Part shown: positions 1 to 7,521 of the stretch, piece by piece
Position numbering within the stretch: the first letter of the stretch is position 1
Layout: each line of letters begins with the position of its first letter
NCBI GenBank assembly: GCA_023423535.1
Contig: JAFAFL010000139.1
Location: 1-13,978, forward strand
DNA: 13,978 nucleotides
Direction of reading: 5' to 3'
From: Pseudomonadota bacterium
GTDB lineage: Bacteria > Myxococcota > Myxococcia > Myxococcales > Myxococcaceae
The notes under the pieces: model-generated
The model's database searches: none
What the model was told of the DNA's origin: nothing
Seen by the model: the letters and a program-made list of their open reading frames with translations, nothing else
Made by a program: the position numbers and the translations under genes

Positions 1-2
1 GC

Positions 3-802
3 ACCCCGCGCGGCATCCACTGGAAGACCGGCACCTCGTTCGGCAACCGGGACGCGTGGGCGGCGGGCTCGGATGCGAGGCACACCGCGGTGGTGTGGAC
101 GGGGAACCTCGACATGAAGGCGAGCCCCGCGCTCGCCTGTGCGGACACGGCAGGGCCCATCCTCTTGACGTGCTGGAGGGCGTGGCGGATCGAGCGCGGG
201 TCAATGTGGCGGAGGCGCCACCGCGGGACCTGACGCAGATCGAGGTCTGCGCCTACTCGGGCCACCTGCCGGGTCCCGCCTGCGACCAGACGCGCCACGT
301 GCACGCGCTGCGCACTGCGGTGCCGACGCAGAAGTGCCCGTACCACGTGGCGGTGGAGGTGGACGTGAAGTCCGGCCGCGCCGTCTCGCCGACCTGTCGC
401 GCCGGCCGAGAGGTGCAGACGCGCTCGTACATCGTGTGGCCGGCGGGCGTGCGTCGCTGGCTGTCGGATCAGCACCGCCTGTTGCCCGCGCCGCCCACGC
501 TCGCCGAGGGCTGCGAGCCCGGTGGACCGCGCCGCGCACCGAAGATCGTCTCGCCGCCGGACGGACAGGTCGCGCTTCTCTTGCCGGGCGTTCCGGTGGA
601 CGAACAGGAGATCCCGCTCGAGGCCGACGCGCCCGCGCAAGCGAAGCTCTCCTGGTTCGTGAACGGTGCCTACGTCGGCGCCGCGCGTCCGGACGAGCGC
701 GTGTGGTGGACGCCCGCGCCAGGTCGGCACGAGATCCTCGTCTCGGATGAGGCCGGCTTCTCCGCGCGCCGCGTGCTGGAGGTGCGCTCGCGGCTGCAGT
801 GA
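3..802 (+). CDS. pbpC: Penicillin-binding protein 1C (PbpC), 3' part, with apparent frameshift
   Basis: This is the C-terminal part of a bifunctional periplasmic peptidoglycan glycosyltransferase/transpeptidase; the rest lies upstream of the window. Reading from base 3, the peptide PRGIHWKTGTSFGNRDAWAAG carries the KTGTS box (bases 24-38) of the transpeptidase active site, followed by a HTAVVWTGN strand typical of class A PBPs. From about base 167 the coherent reading continues one frame over as DVLEGVADR and runs to the TGA at 800-802. The expected junction GPIL-F-DVLEG would need one more base in the CTCTT at 162-166, so a one-base deletion (or sequencing error) is likely. A cysteine-containing linker (CAYSGHLPGPAC, later PTC) follows. 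The last roughly 85 residues (KIVSPPDGQ to the end) match the BiPBP_C domain that marks the 1C subfamily. The family assignment is firm; whether the gene is functional depends on the frameshift. Confidence 0.82.
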   Translation, partial: PARHPLEDRHLVRQPGRVGGGLGCEAHRGGVDGEPRHEGEPRARLCGHGRAHPLDVLEGVADRARVNVAEAPPRDLTQIEVCAYSGHLPGPACDQTRHVHALRTAVPTQKCPYHVAVEVDVKSGRAVSPTCRAGREVQTRSYIVWPAGVRRWLSDQHRLLPAPPTLAEGCEPGGPRRAPKIVSPPDGQVALLLPGVPVDEQEIPLEADAPAQAKLSWFVNGAYVGAARPDERVWWTPAPGRHEILVSDEAGFSARRVLEVRSRLQ

Positions 803-878
803 AGGGGCAGGTCGGAGGAACAAACTGGAAGCGTGCCGGCTCGCGGGTGGCGGTGCTGGAGGGCTTCCGCCTGCATGC

Positions 879-3059
879 TCACGCCGAAGCGCCCGGAGAG
901 CCCACCTCGCGCGCGCGGGTCACGCTGAAGCCGCCCTTGAGCTGCCAATAGCTCTGGTGAAGCTGCAGGTTGAGCGGGTCCATCTCGAGGGCCGCACCGA
1001 GCTCGGTGAGCGCGGCGTCCTCATCGTCCAGGGCCATCGCGGACTGCGCGCGCGCCACGTGCCGGGCCACCTGCGCCTCGAGCTCCGGCCGCCGCTCCCG
1101 GTAGGCCCGGTGAAGTGCTTCGACCTCGGCGGGCGCAAGCCCGGTCATCAGGCAGATCGTCACCCCGAGGAAGTTGCCCAGCTCCGCGTCGTACGCGGCC
1201 CGCGCCCTGGGCTCACCGAGCGTCGCGAGCGCCGTGTCCAGCCTCGCCAGGACCACCTTGACGTGCCGGCGCTGCTCCGTCGACCACGCCGCAGGCTTCC
1301 ACGTCTCGAGCTGCTTGCGGACGTTGTGGGCCCGGCTGCGGATCTCCGCGAAGTCCGCGTCCAGCGGCAGCTCGAGGAACCCGTAGTGCGTCGCTGTCAT
1401 CCGCTGACGGAGGGCCTCGAGCGCGCGCGATGCCTCCTCGTCGTCTGCGTCAACCGCGTGCAGGGTGGCCCCCTCCGCGGGCGGCATCGCCACGAGGCCG
1501 CTGACCAGAGCCTTCTGTTCCGCGCTCAGCCCGACGAACTGGACGGCGAAGCCGGGCGACATGTTCCACGCCTTCGCCTCCTGCGCGGACACGTGCCGGA
1601 CCACCTCCGCATGCAGCTCGCCGCCGAAGGTCCCGGTGCGGACGGACAGCTTCACCTGGGTGAAGAGGGGAGGGAATCTGCGGTCGGTGCAGAGGAACAT
1701 CCCGCCCCGGGAAACGTCCCGCGCCAACATCCGCTCGGCGGGGCCGGCGCCCGTGCTGACCTCCACCTCGATGCCCATCTGGAGCCGGGAGCGGAGCGTG
1801 CGCGACCTGGTGGAGCCGGCGGGGGCGAGAGGACCCAACTCCGCCACCCCGGTGTCGGGGAGCGACTCCAGAACGCCGAACAACGCCTCGGCGAGTGCGG
1901 CAGCGGTCTGGAAGCGATCCTCCGGCGACTTCTCCAGCGCCTTGAGGATCACCCGCTCCCATCCGGGCGCGACGCCCGGCAGCACCTCGCTGGGCGGGCG
2001 GGGCCGGGTCTGCGTGTGCGCGGACATGAGCGCGGGAACGGTGGTCTCTTCGAAGGGCAGCCGGCCGGTGGCAAGCCGGTAGGCGAGCACGCCGAGCGCG
2101 TACACGTCGGTGCGGGCGTCCACGCGGCTGCCGGCCCATTGCTCCGGGGCCATGTACTCCGGCGTGCCGATGATCTCTCGCGCGCCCGCCACGCTGTCGC
2201 CTCGCCGCCGGTCGCGGAGCTTGGCGATGCCGAAGTCCACCAGCTTCACCAGGCGCTCGTGTCCGGTGCGGTCGAGGACGAACACGTTGTCCGGCTTGAC
2301 GTCGCGGTGGATGATCCCCTGCTCGTGCGCGGCGTGCAGCGCGTCGCACAGCTGGATCAACACCTTCAGCGACAGCGCGGCCCCGGGCGGGCGCCGAGTC
2401 ATCAGCGCGCTCAGCGTCTCCCCCGCCAGGTACTCCATCACGATGTAGTAGCGGTTGGGCGCGAGGATGTTCAGGTCGAAGATGTTGACGATGCTCTCGT
2501 GCCCGATGAGGTTGACCGCCCGCGCCTCGTCGTAGAACCGCTGGACCAGACTCCGATTGCTGCAGAGCGACGGGTGGAGGAACTTGATCGCGACCTTGCT
2601 GCCGATGACCGGGTGCTCGCCCAGATAGACCGTCCCCATCCCGCCGCGGCCAAGGCAGCGGGACAGCCGGAAGCTGCCCACCATGGTCCCGCACAGGTCG
2701 TCGACGGGCTCTTTCGCAGCGTTGGCCTTCCGGTCCGCAGCCGACGGCGCGGTGGGGGCGTCACTGGCGGGCGGGACCGGCAGACACGCAAGCTCCGGTT
2801 CGTGCCTCAGCTGACACAGGGCACACAGCGTCATTCCCTTTTCGCCGATCACGTGTCTCACCGCGAACGACGGGGAATACGAGATTTTGGTCCGTACCGC
2901 CATGTAGGTGCCGCAGTTGCCGTGTGCGCACCGGGCCGGCGACTCGTCCAGCAGGGCCAGGGTCTCCGGATCTTCCGCCGAATCGTCTTCGGTGTAGACC
3001 TCTGCACGACCCGGCTCCCCGAGAAGACCCGATGACCGCCGACGCCTACGCCTCCGCAC
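879..3059 (-). CDS. Ser/Thr protein kinase with PilZ-like and J-like/TPR-like C-terminal regions
   Basis: Encodes a 726-residue cytosolic Hanks-type kinase. Visible kinase motifs are the glycine loop GRGGMGTVY (about 138-145), the VAIK lysine K159, the catalytic loop HRDVKPDN (251-258, an RD kinase), DFG (275-277) and APE (304-306). The N-terminal region (about 44-82) has a C-x4-C and CxxC pair that could bind zinc. Residues about 418-515 resemble the PilZ family common in myxobacteria: DVSRGG (448-453) fits the DxSxxG motif, but the preceding arginine cluster (R418, R420, R423, R425) has no exact RxxxR, so c-di-GMP binding is uncertain. Residues about 555-627 look like a J-domain without HPD, and about 668-705 resemble one TPR pair. 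I see no transmembrane segment. The start is the GTG at 3059 with AGGGA five bases upstream; the next in-frame ATG (2903) would cut the cysteine region. With the GTG start the gene overlaps the divergent LRR gene by 28 bp, and the arginine-rich first residues are unusual. Confidence 0.88.
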   Translation of the reverse strand: MRRRRRRRSSGLLGEPGRAEVYTEDDSAEDPETLALLDESPARCAHGNCGTYMAVRTKISYSPSFAVRHVIGEKGMTLCALCQLRHEPELACLPVPPASDAPTAPSAADRKANAAKEPVDDLCGTMVGSFRLSRCLGRGGMGTVYLGEHPVIGSKVAIKFLHPSLCSNRSLVQRFYDEARAVNLIGHESIVNIFDLNILAPNRYYIVMEYLAGETLSALMTRRPPGAALSLKVLIQLCDALHAAHEQGIIHRDVKPDNVFVLDRTGHERLVKLVDFGIAKLRDRRRGDSVAGAREIIGTPEYMAPEQWAGSRVDARTDVYALGVLAYRLATGRLPFEETTVPALMSAHTQTRPRPPSEVLPGVAPGWERVILKALEKSPEDRFQTAAALAEALFGVLESLPDTGVAELGPLAPAGSTRSRTLRSRLQMGIEVEVSTGAGPAERMLARDVSRGGMFLCTDRRFPPLFTQVKLSVRTGTFGGELHAEVVRHVSAQEAKAWNMSPGFAVQFVGLSAEQKALVSGLVAMPPAEGATLHAVDADDEEASRALEALRQRMTATHYGFLELPLDADFAEIRSRAHNVRKQLETWKPAAWSTEQRRHVKVVLARLDTALATLGEPRARAAYDAELGNFLGVTICLMTGLAPAEVEALHRAYRERRPELEAQVARHVARAQSAMALDDEDAALTELGAALEMDPLNLQLHQSYWQLKGGFSVTRAREVGSPGASA
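2995..3000 (+). promoter_or_regulatory. Candidate -10 element (TAGACC) for the LRR gene
   Basis: TGTAGACCT lies 31 bases before the ATG of the LRR gene and resembles the TAGACT element in front of msrP in this window. A start about seven bases downstream would give a leader of roughly 25 nt containing GAGAAG (3021-3026) as a possible ribosome binding site. It lies inside the 5' part of the oppositely oriented kinase gene. No good -35 is visible, so this is tentative. Confidence 0.25.
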
Positions 3060-3955
3060 CGTTCCCTGTCCGCCGCGAAGGCGCCGCGCTCTTCTTCCCG
3101 CGCGCCACCGACGGCAGCTTTCCGGGAGTGCCCTCTCCGGACGGCCACGCGATCACCCTCGAGCTCAACGTGAACCAGGTCCGCCACCTCATCGCCGAGC
3201 GCGCGACGGGACGGGCGGATCACCTCGACTACACGAACGAGAGCGTGCTCGCGTTGACGGCGAAGGAAGTGCAGCAGGCGCTCCCCGGTGGCCAATTTCT
3301 TGGCTGGCGCAAGGACGTGCCCGGCGAGGTCCGCGTGAGTCCTCTCTCGAAGCACCGCACCTCGACGTTCGTGTTTGCCGTCGCGCCGTCCGCGGAAGAG
3401 CCGGCGAGGGCGCTGATCGTCGGCGGCCCCGCTTCGTCGGAGCTCGGGCGCGCGGACCTCACCCCGAAGCCCGTGTCGGCGGCAGCGCTCGCAAAGGCGG
3501 AAGAGCTCGTCGCGAGCGCCCAGGTGCAGGACGGCTTCCTCACCTTCACGAAGCTGGCGGCCGTGCCCGCGTCGATCGCCCGCTTCACGGACGCGCGCAA
3601 CGTCTCGTTCCACGGCTGCGCGATCTGCAGCCTTCCTCCCGAGTTCGGGATGCTCACGGCCATCGAGAAGCTCGACCTCAGCGCGACGAAGCTGGTGGCA
3701 TTTCCCCATGCAGTCCTCTCGCTGGTCCGGCTGAAGCACCTCTCGCTCGCGAGCACCGCCGTCGCCGAGGTCCCCGACGAGATCGCGCGGCTCACTCTGC
3801 TCGAGTCCCTCGACCTCGCCTTCACCCGCGTCGATCGTCTCCCCGAATCGATGGCGAAGTTGACGTCGCTGAAGACGATCCGGCTCCCGCTCTCGTTTCC
3901 CACCGGCGCGCGCGACCGTCTCTCGTCGCTGCTACCGAACCTTCGCTTCCTCTGA
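3032..3955 (+). CDS. Leucine-rich-repeat protein
   Basis: A 307-residue protein with an N-terminal region (about 1-170) that I do not recognise and a C-terminal leucine-rich-repeat tract (about 186-302). The repeats are regular 23-residue units starting near 211, 234, 257 and 280, with the pattern LxxLxLxxTxVxxxPxxIxxLxx, close to the bacterial LRRs that pair with an inner leucine/isoleucine face. There is no signal peptide or membrane segment, so a cytosolic role in protein-protein contact is the likely reading; the partner is unknown. The ATG at 3032 is preferred over upstream GTGs because the sequence between 2924 and 3032 encodes the other strand's kinase N-terminus and reads as a proline/arginine-rich shadow. 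Divergent orientation to the kinase, with shared 5' DNA, suggests the two may be co-regulated. The gene ends 48 bp before the convergent HNH gene. Confidence 0.82.
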   Translation: MTADAYASAPFPVRREGAALFFPRATDGSFPGVPSPDGHAITLELNVNQVRHLIAERATGRADHLDYTNESVLALTAKEVQQALPGGQFLGWRKDVPGEVRVSPLSKHRTSTFVFAVAPSAEEPARALIVGGPASSELGRADLTPKPVSAAALAKAEELVASAQVQDGFLTFTKLAAVPASIARFTDARNVSFHGCAICSLPPEFGMLTAIEKLDLSATKLVAFPHAVLSLVRLKHLSLASTAVAEVPDEIARLTLLESLDLAFTRVDRLPESMAKLTSLKTIRLPLSFPTGARDRLSSLLPNLRFL

Positions 3956-4003
3956 GCGGATGCGCGTTGCTGCGGTACCGCGTGTTCGCGGCTGCAGTGA
4001 CCT

Positions 4004-4360
4004 TCACGCGTCTTCCGGCTCCCGCCACCGCTGCCGTCGCTTCTCCAGCAGCCGCTCGACCAACTGCATCAACTCCGGATCCCCGCGGCGGCGCACGTCG
4101 TGTCGGCGTCCCTTCTGGTGGTTGCAGCGCGCACATGCGAGCGCGAGGTTCTCCGGCGCGTCGGTCCCTCCGTGGCTGCGTGGGAGGATGTGCTCCACGG
4201 TCGCACGGCTGATCGGCTCGCCATCCAGCGCGACGTGCAGGTGCGCGTTGCAGTGGATGCACTTGCCGGCCCACGACTCGCGCTCGCCCGAGGCAATTCG
4301 CTCGAACGTGCGGTCGGTGTGGACGATTGAGAGGATCAGTCGTCTGTGCGCCCTCGCCAC
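4004..4360 (-). CDS. Small HNH endonuclease
   Basis: A 118-residue stand-alone HNH nuclease. CIHC (C34, C37) and CARC (C76, C79) form the structural zinc site that brackets the HNH motif. The catalytic region reads VEHILPRSHGG (H57), then NLALAC (N71) and NHQKG (H81). The length and layout match the McrA-like HNH proteins found in many bacterial genomes. The family fold cuts DNA with a metal ion, but no specific target can be read from this sequence. The C-terminal tail (about 92-118) is charged and helical. The only good upstream start is the GTG at 4360, and there is no clear ribosome binding site before it. The gene is divergent from the PilZ gene across a 91-bp region. No restriction or modification partner is adjacent, so restriction, repair or homing roles cannot be distinguished. 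Confidence 0.85.
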   Translation of the reverse strand: MARAHRRLILSIVHTDRTFERIASGERESWAGKCIHCNAHLHVALDGEPISRATVEHILPRSHGGTDAPENLALACARCNHQKGRRHDVRRRGDPELMQLVERLLEKRRQRWREPEDA

Positions 4361-4419
4361 GATTGAACGGTGTGGCTGTACCGCGGTGGGAGCAAGGATC
4401 TGCGTCGTTTTCCCACTGT

Positions 4420-4425
4420 TACGGT
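4420..4425 (+). promoter_or_regulatory. Candidate -10 element (TACGGT) for the PilZ gene
   Basis: TTACGGT sits in the 91-bp region between the HNH and PilZ genes, 26 bases before the PilZ ATG. It is the same hexamer as in front of the retron RNA. A transcript starting about seven bases downstream would have a leader of roughly 20 nt that includes the GGGGGGC purine run before the ATG. The -35 region is not convincing. Confidence 0.35.
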
Positions 4426-4451
4426 CGCCTCTGTTTCACCGGGGGGCGCAC

Positions 4452-5477
4452 ATGAATGGCAGTGAGCGTCGCAGGCATCCGAGGATCAACGCGAAGGACA
4501 CGGTCGGCGTCATGCGCGGCCTGGGCGGTCCGCTGGGAGAGCCGGTACGGATAGAGAACCTCTCGCTCGGCGGCCTGTTCGCGCGCTGTGAGCAGCCGCT
4601 CCGGCCCGGCTCGCCGGTGATCGTGGAGCTGAGTCACCCGTCGTTGCTCAACCCGCTGAAGCTGCTCGGCGGCGTCGTCTCCTCGCGCGGCGTGGTCGAG
4701 GCGCTCAGCTCCGGTTCCCTGCCCGGCATGGGCATCCGGTTCGATCCGCTGCCCGCCGACACCACCGCGCGCCTGGAGAGCTTCCTCGAGGCCCTCCGCG
4801 TCCGGCAGGCCCGCCGCGAGGAGGACGCACCGCAGCGCAACGCGTTCGACTTCGGCTTCGTGTCGCTGGAGTCGCTGCCGGAGACGATGGAACCGCAGCC
4901 GGTCGCACAGAAGCCGACGCAGGCACACACGCCGACGTCCGCAGCGCAGCTCGAGGCCGCGCGTCAGCCGGACAAGACCCCGGTGCCGATCAAGCGGGGC
5001 GTGCTGCAGAAGCCGGTGAAGATGGCGGTCACCTCGGCTGGCGCGTTCCCCGTTTCGGCTCCCCCTCCCGCTCCCGCGGCACCGATGCCCGTCGATGCCG
5101 CAACCGCGCCGGCCGCGCAGGTCGCGTCGCCACCCGCTGTCGTGGTCCAGCCGACGCAGCCGACATCGACTCCCGCGCCGGCGACGCGCTCCTCGCTCCT
5201 GGCGGCGGCGCTGGCGGCGATGTTGCCCACGCCTCCGGTCGAAGGGACGACCGCGGACGGCAAGCCGCTGGCGGTTGCGGACGAGGTCACGCGGCTGCGC
5301 GTGCAGATGCTCGGGTTGATCGCGGAGCTCGACGAGGCTCGGACGGAGCTGGGGCGCCGCACGCGAGAACTCGAGGACACGCGCGCCGAGCTGGAGCGGG
5401 CGAGGGTGGCGCTGGTGGATCGAGACCGTCGCCTGATGGAGCTCGCGCACCACCCGCCGGGTCTGGAGGCGCACTGA
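4452..5477 (+). CDS. PilZ domain protein with proline/alanine linker and C-terminal coiled coil
   Basis: A 341-residue cytosolic protein. The N-terminal PilZ domain (about 1-118) keeps both c-di-GMP signature motifs: RRHPR (R7-R11, the RxxxR motif) and NLSLGG (N36, S38, G41; the [D/N]xSxxG motif). Binding of c-di-GMP is therefore plausible. A long low-complexity stretch rich in Pro, Ala, Thr and Val (about 145-265) acts as a flexible linker. It leads to a charged heptad-type segment (about 277-332, LRVQMLGLIAELDEARTELG onward) likely to form a coiled coil for dimerisation or partner binding. The start is the ATG at 4452, preceded by a G run; the open frame upstream of it is the shadow of the HNH gene. 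The small gene at 5511 follows on the same strand 33 bp later. A c-di-GMP-responsive adaptor is the likely role, with the output unknown. Confidence 0.85.
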   Translation: MNGSERRRHPRINAKDTVGVMRGLGGPLGEPVRIENLSLGGLFARCEQPLRPGSPVIVELSHPSLLNPLKLLGGVVSSRGVVEALSSGSLPGMGIRFDPLPADTTARLESFLEALRVRQARREEDAPQRNAFDFGFVSLESLPETMEPQPVAQKPTQAHTPTSAAQLEAARQPDKTPVPIKRGVLQKPVKMAVTSAGAFPVSAPPPAPAAPMPVDAATAPAAQVASPPAVVVQPTQPTSTPAPATRSSLLAAALAAMLPTPPVEGTTADGKPLAVADEVTRLRVQMLGLIAELDEARTELGRRTRELEDTRAELERARVALVDRDRRLMELAHHPPGLEAH

Positions 5478-5497
5478 ATCGGCCTCGCGGTGCGTGC

Positions 5498-5503
5498 TAG
5501 CTT
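5498..5503 (+). promoter_or_regulatory. Candidate -10 element (TAGCTT), leaderless type
   Basis: GCTAGCTTTT lies with its hexamer ending eight bases before the ATG at 5511 (seven bases between). That spacing would put the transcription start at or next to the A of the start codon. There is no Shine-Dalgarno sequence between them, so a leaderless transcript is the simplest reading. Confidence 0.45.
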
Positions 5504-5510
5504 TTCGCGC

Positions 5511-5909
5511 ATGCCCGCGTCCCGTCAGAGCAAGTCCCGGAAGCAGACCGCGTCCGCAATCGAGAAGCCCGGCACGCTGCTCGCGCAGTGGATGGGGATG
5601 CTGGGAAAGCTCGCGGTCGAGGAGCTCGACGATCTCGATCCGGAGATCGGCCGGCTGGTGAACCGGCTGAAGGAGATCGCGGGTGGCTCGAAGGGGCGCG
5701 CGCTGCAGGAGTCGTCGTCGAAGCCCGCGCGCGCCAGGAGCGGCTTGAAGCCAAAGATGGCGGGGACCTCCCCGGTGCCGTCGGTGCCCTCGGTGCCCGC
5801 CGCCGAGGCCGTGGTGGAGGTGAAGCCCGATATCGCCACTCCGAAGGCACCTCGCGCGGGCGCGAAGAAGCCGCTCGGCCGCAAGCCGCGTAGCGCCTCG
5901 ACGCGCTGA
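5511..5909 (+). CDS. Small basic hypothetical protein
   Basis: A 132-residue protein that I do not recognise. The first 20 residues are basic (MPASRQSKSRKQ). Residues about 24-62 look helical and amphipathic (LLAQWMGMLGKLAVEELDD, then IGRLVNRLKEIAGG). The rest is low-complexity, rich in Lys, Pro, Ala and Ser, with a small VPSVPSVP repeat and a basic tail (KKPLGRKPRS). It has no signal peptide and no membrane helix. The ATG at 5511 is chosen over the GTG at 5490 because a -10-like TAGCTT lies at leaderless distance and overlaps the longer version. Its stop is 13 bp from the convergent ligase stop, so the two 3' ends have almost no terminator space. The charged disordered tail would suit nucleic-acid or partner binding, but that is a guess. 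Confidence 0.6.
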   Translation: MPASRQSKSRKQTASAIEKPGTLLAQWMGMLGKLAVEELDDLDPEIGRLVNRLKEIAGGSKGRALQESSSKPARARSGLKPKMAGTSPVPSVPSVPAAEAVVEVKPDIATPKAPRAGAKKPLGRKPRSASTR

Positions 5910-5922
5910 CGACCATCACGTC

Positions 5923-7521
5923 TCACTCCTCCGGAATGAGCGCGAGCAGCCGCTCCAACGAATCCGCCTCCTCCGGCCGCTTGTCCCTCCTCCACCGCGC
6001 CATGCGCGGAAACCGCACCGCCACGCCGGACTTGTGCCGCGTGGATCGGGCGATGGCCTCGAAGTGGAGCTCGAAGACCTGAACCGGCTCCACGTGGCGC
6101 ACCGGGCCGAACTTCTCCAGCGTGTGTCCGCGCACCCAGCGATCGAGCTCGGAGATCTCTTCGTCGGTGAGCCCGCTGTAGGCCTTGGCGACCGGCACCA
6201 GCTCCCCCTCGTGCCAGAGCGCGAAGGTGTAGTCGGTGAAGAGGCTCGCGCGTCGGCCGCTGCCGTACTGCGCGTAGAGGAGCACCGCGTCCACGCTGAG
6301 AGGATCGATCTTCCACTTCCACCAATCGCCCTTCTTGCGACCCGCGTGGTACGGCGACGCGAGCCCCTTGAGCATGAAGCCCTCGACGCCTCGCTCGCGG
6401 GCCTCTTCGCGCGTGCGGCTGAGCGACTCCCAGTCGCCTCCTTCGACGCTCTGCGAGAGCACGAAGGCCGGCTGCGGTGAGGCGCGCAGCACCTCCTCCA
6501 ACAGCGAGCGGCGTTCAGCGAGCGGCCTCGTGCGCAGGTCCTCACCGCGCGCCTCCAGCAGGTCGTACGCCATGAGCCCGGCCGGCGCGTCAGCGAGGAT
6601 CTTCGCCGTCAGCTTCTGCCGTCCGATCCGGCGCTGCAGCGTGGAGAAGGGGAGCGGCCTTCCATCGCGCACCGCGAGGATCTCTCCATCGATGACCGTC
6701 CCATCCGGCAGGCCCGCCGCCGCGTCGCGAACCTCGGGGAAGCGGTCGGTGATGAGCTCCTCGCCGCGGGACCAGACGAACGTCTTCCCGCCTCTGCGGA
6801 TGAGCTGCGCGCGGATGCCGTCCCACTTCCACTCCACCAGCCAGTCGCCTCGCGCGCCGAGCGTCGTCACCTCCTGCTCGAGCGGATAGGCGAGACAGAA
6901 CGGGTAGGGCCGCGAGAGATCGAGCGCGGTGCCCTCTTCGGACACGAGCGCGCGAAAGAAGTCCGCGGTCGGCTCCCACTCGCCCATCAGGCGCCCGCTG
7001 ATCACCGAGGGCTCGACACCCACCACCTGCGACAGCGCTCGCACCACGAGGGTCGCGCTCACGCCCACGCGGAACTCGCCGGTGAGGAGCTTGTTGAGGA
7101 GGAACAGCTCGCGGCGCGGCAGGGTCGTCCACCACCGGAGCACCGTCTCGCGCTGGGCCGCATCGTCGAGCGCGCGCAAGGGCAGGATCCTCCTCTCCAC
7201 CCACTGCGAGAGCGGCAGGTCCTCCGCTTCGTCGGCGCGCACGCCGCGATCGACGAGCAGCGCGATCGTCTCCGCGCCATCGCCGACGACCGAATACGAC
7301 TCCGACACCAGCCAGTCCGGCAGCCCGGTCGCGGCGACGGTCCAGTCGAAGAGCTGGCGCCAGTTGAGCAGCCTCTTGAAGCGGCGGCCGGTGAGGAAGA
7401 ACACGGCCCAGGCAGCGTCCTCCGGCGGCGCGGCGCGGAAGTGCGAGACGAGCGCCTCCACCTTGGCGAGCGTGGACGTCGTCGCATCGAGCCGCTCGTA
7501 GAGCTCCGCGAAGCGCCTCAT
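5923..7521 (-). CDS. ligB: ATP-dependent DNA ligase (LigB of the Lhr-type repair cluster)
   Basis: A 532-residue ATP-dependent DNA ligase that seals nicks through a lysyl-AMP intermediate. Nucleotidyltransferase motifs in order: I, KWDG (K232-G235, with K232 as the nucleophile); Ia, SRGEELI (251-257); III, LMAYDLLE (316-323); IV, EGFMLKG (380-386); V, WKWKID (401-406). A C-terminal OB-fold follows with the basic RFPRMARWRRDK segment (503-514). An N-terminal helical DNA-binding domain of about 200 residues precedes the catalytic core. The length and layout match the bacterial ligases that sit beside an MBL-fold exonuclease in the Lhr/LigB/Exo/PdeM group. The ATG at 7521 overlaps the exonuclease stop (ATGA), so the pair is almost certainly co-translated. 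Lhr helicase and PdeM phosphodiesterase genes are not next to it: the gene downstream is convergent and unrelated. Confidence 0.92.
   Translation of the reverse strand: MRRFAELYERLDATTSTLAKVEALVSHFRAAPPEDAAWAVFFLTGRRFKRLLNWRQLFDWTVAATGLPDWLVSESYSVVGDGAETIALLVDRGVRADEAEDLPLSQWVERRILPLRALDDAAQRETVLRWWTTLPRRELFLLNKLLTGEFRVGVSATLVVRALSQVVGVEPSVISGRLMGEWEPTADFFRALVSEEGTALDLSRPYPFCLAYPLEQEVTTLGARGDWLVEWKWDGIRAQLIRRGGKTFVWSRGEELITDRFPEVRDAAAGLPDGTVIDGEILAVRDGRPLPFSTLQRRIGRQKLTAKILADAPAGLMAYDLLEARGEDLRTRPLAERRSLLEEVLRASPQPAFVLSQSVEGGDWESLSRTREEARERGVEGFMLKGLASPYHAGRKKGDWWKWKIDPLSVDAVLLYAQYGSGRRASLFTDYTFALWHEGELVPVAKAYSGLTDEEISELDRWVRGHTLEKFGPVRHVEPVQVFELHFEAIARSTRHKSGVAVRFPRMARWRRDKRPEEADSLERLLALIPEE

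Noticed and set aside
803..878. Terminator between the convergent pbpC and kinase genes
   Set aside because: Only weak stems (GGCGG 849-853 with CCGCC 867-871; GGAAGC 827-832 with GCTTCC 863-868) and no T-run; not convincing.
666..3035. Very long open frame (789 codons) on the + strand across the kinase gene
   Set aside because: It is the GC-rich antisense shadow of the kinase: low-complexity Arg/Gly/His/Leu sequence with no recognisable domain, while the minus strand carries all kinase motifs.
3972..3981. Palindrome GCGGTACCGC between the LRR and HNH genes
   Set aside because: A single 10-bp palindrome in GC-rich DNA between convergent genes; no loop, no T-run and no second copy.
4004..4360. 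HNH nuclease as part of a retron or group II intron
   Set aside because: It is 4.5 kb from the RT, on the other strand, with unrelated genes between; HNH proteins of this size are common alone.
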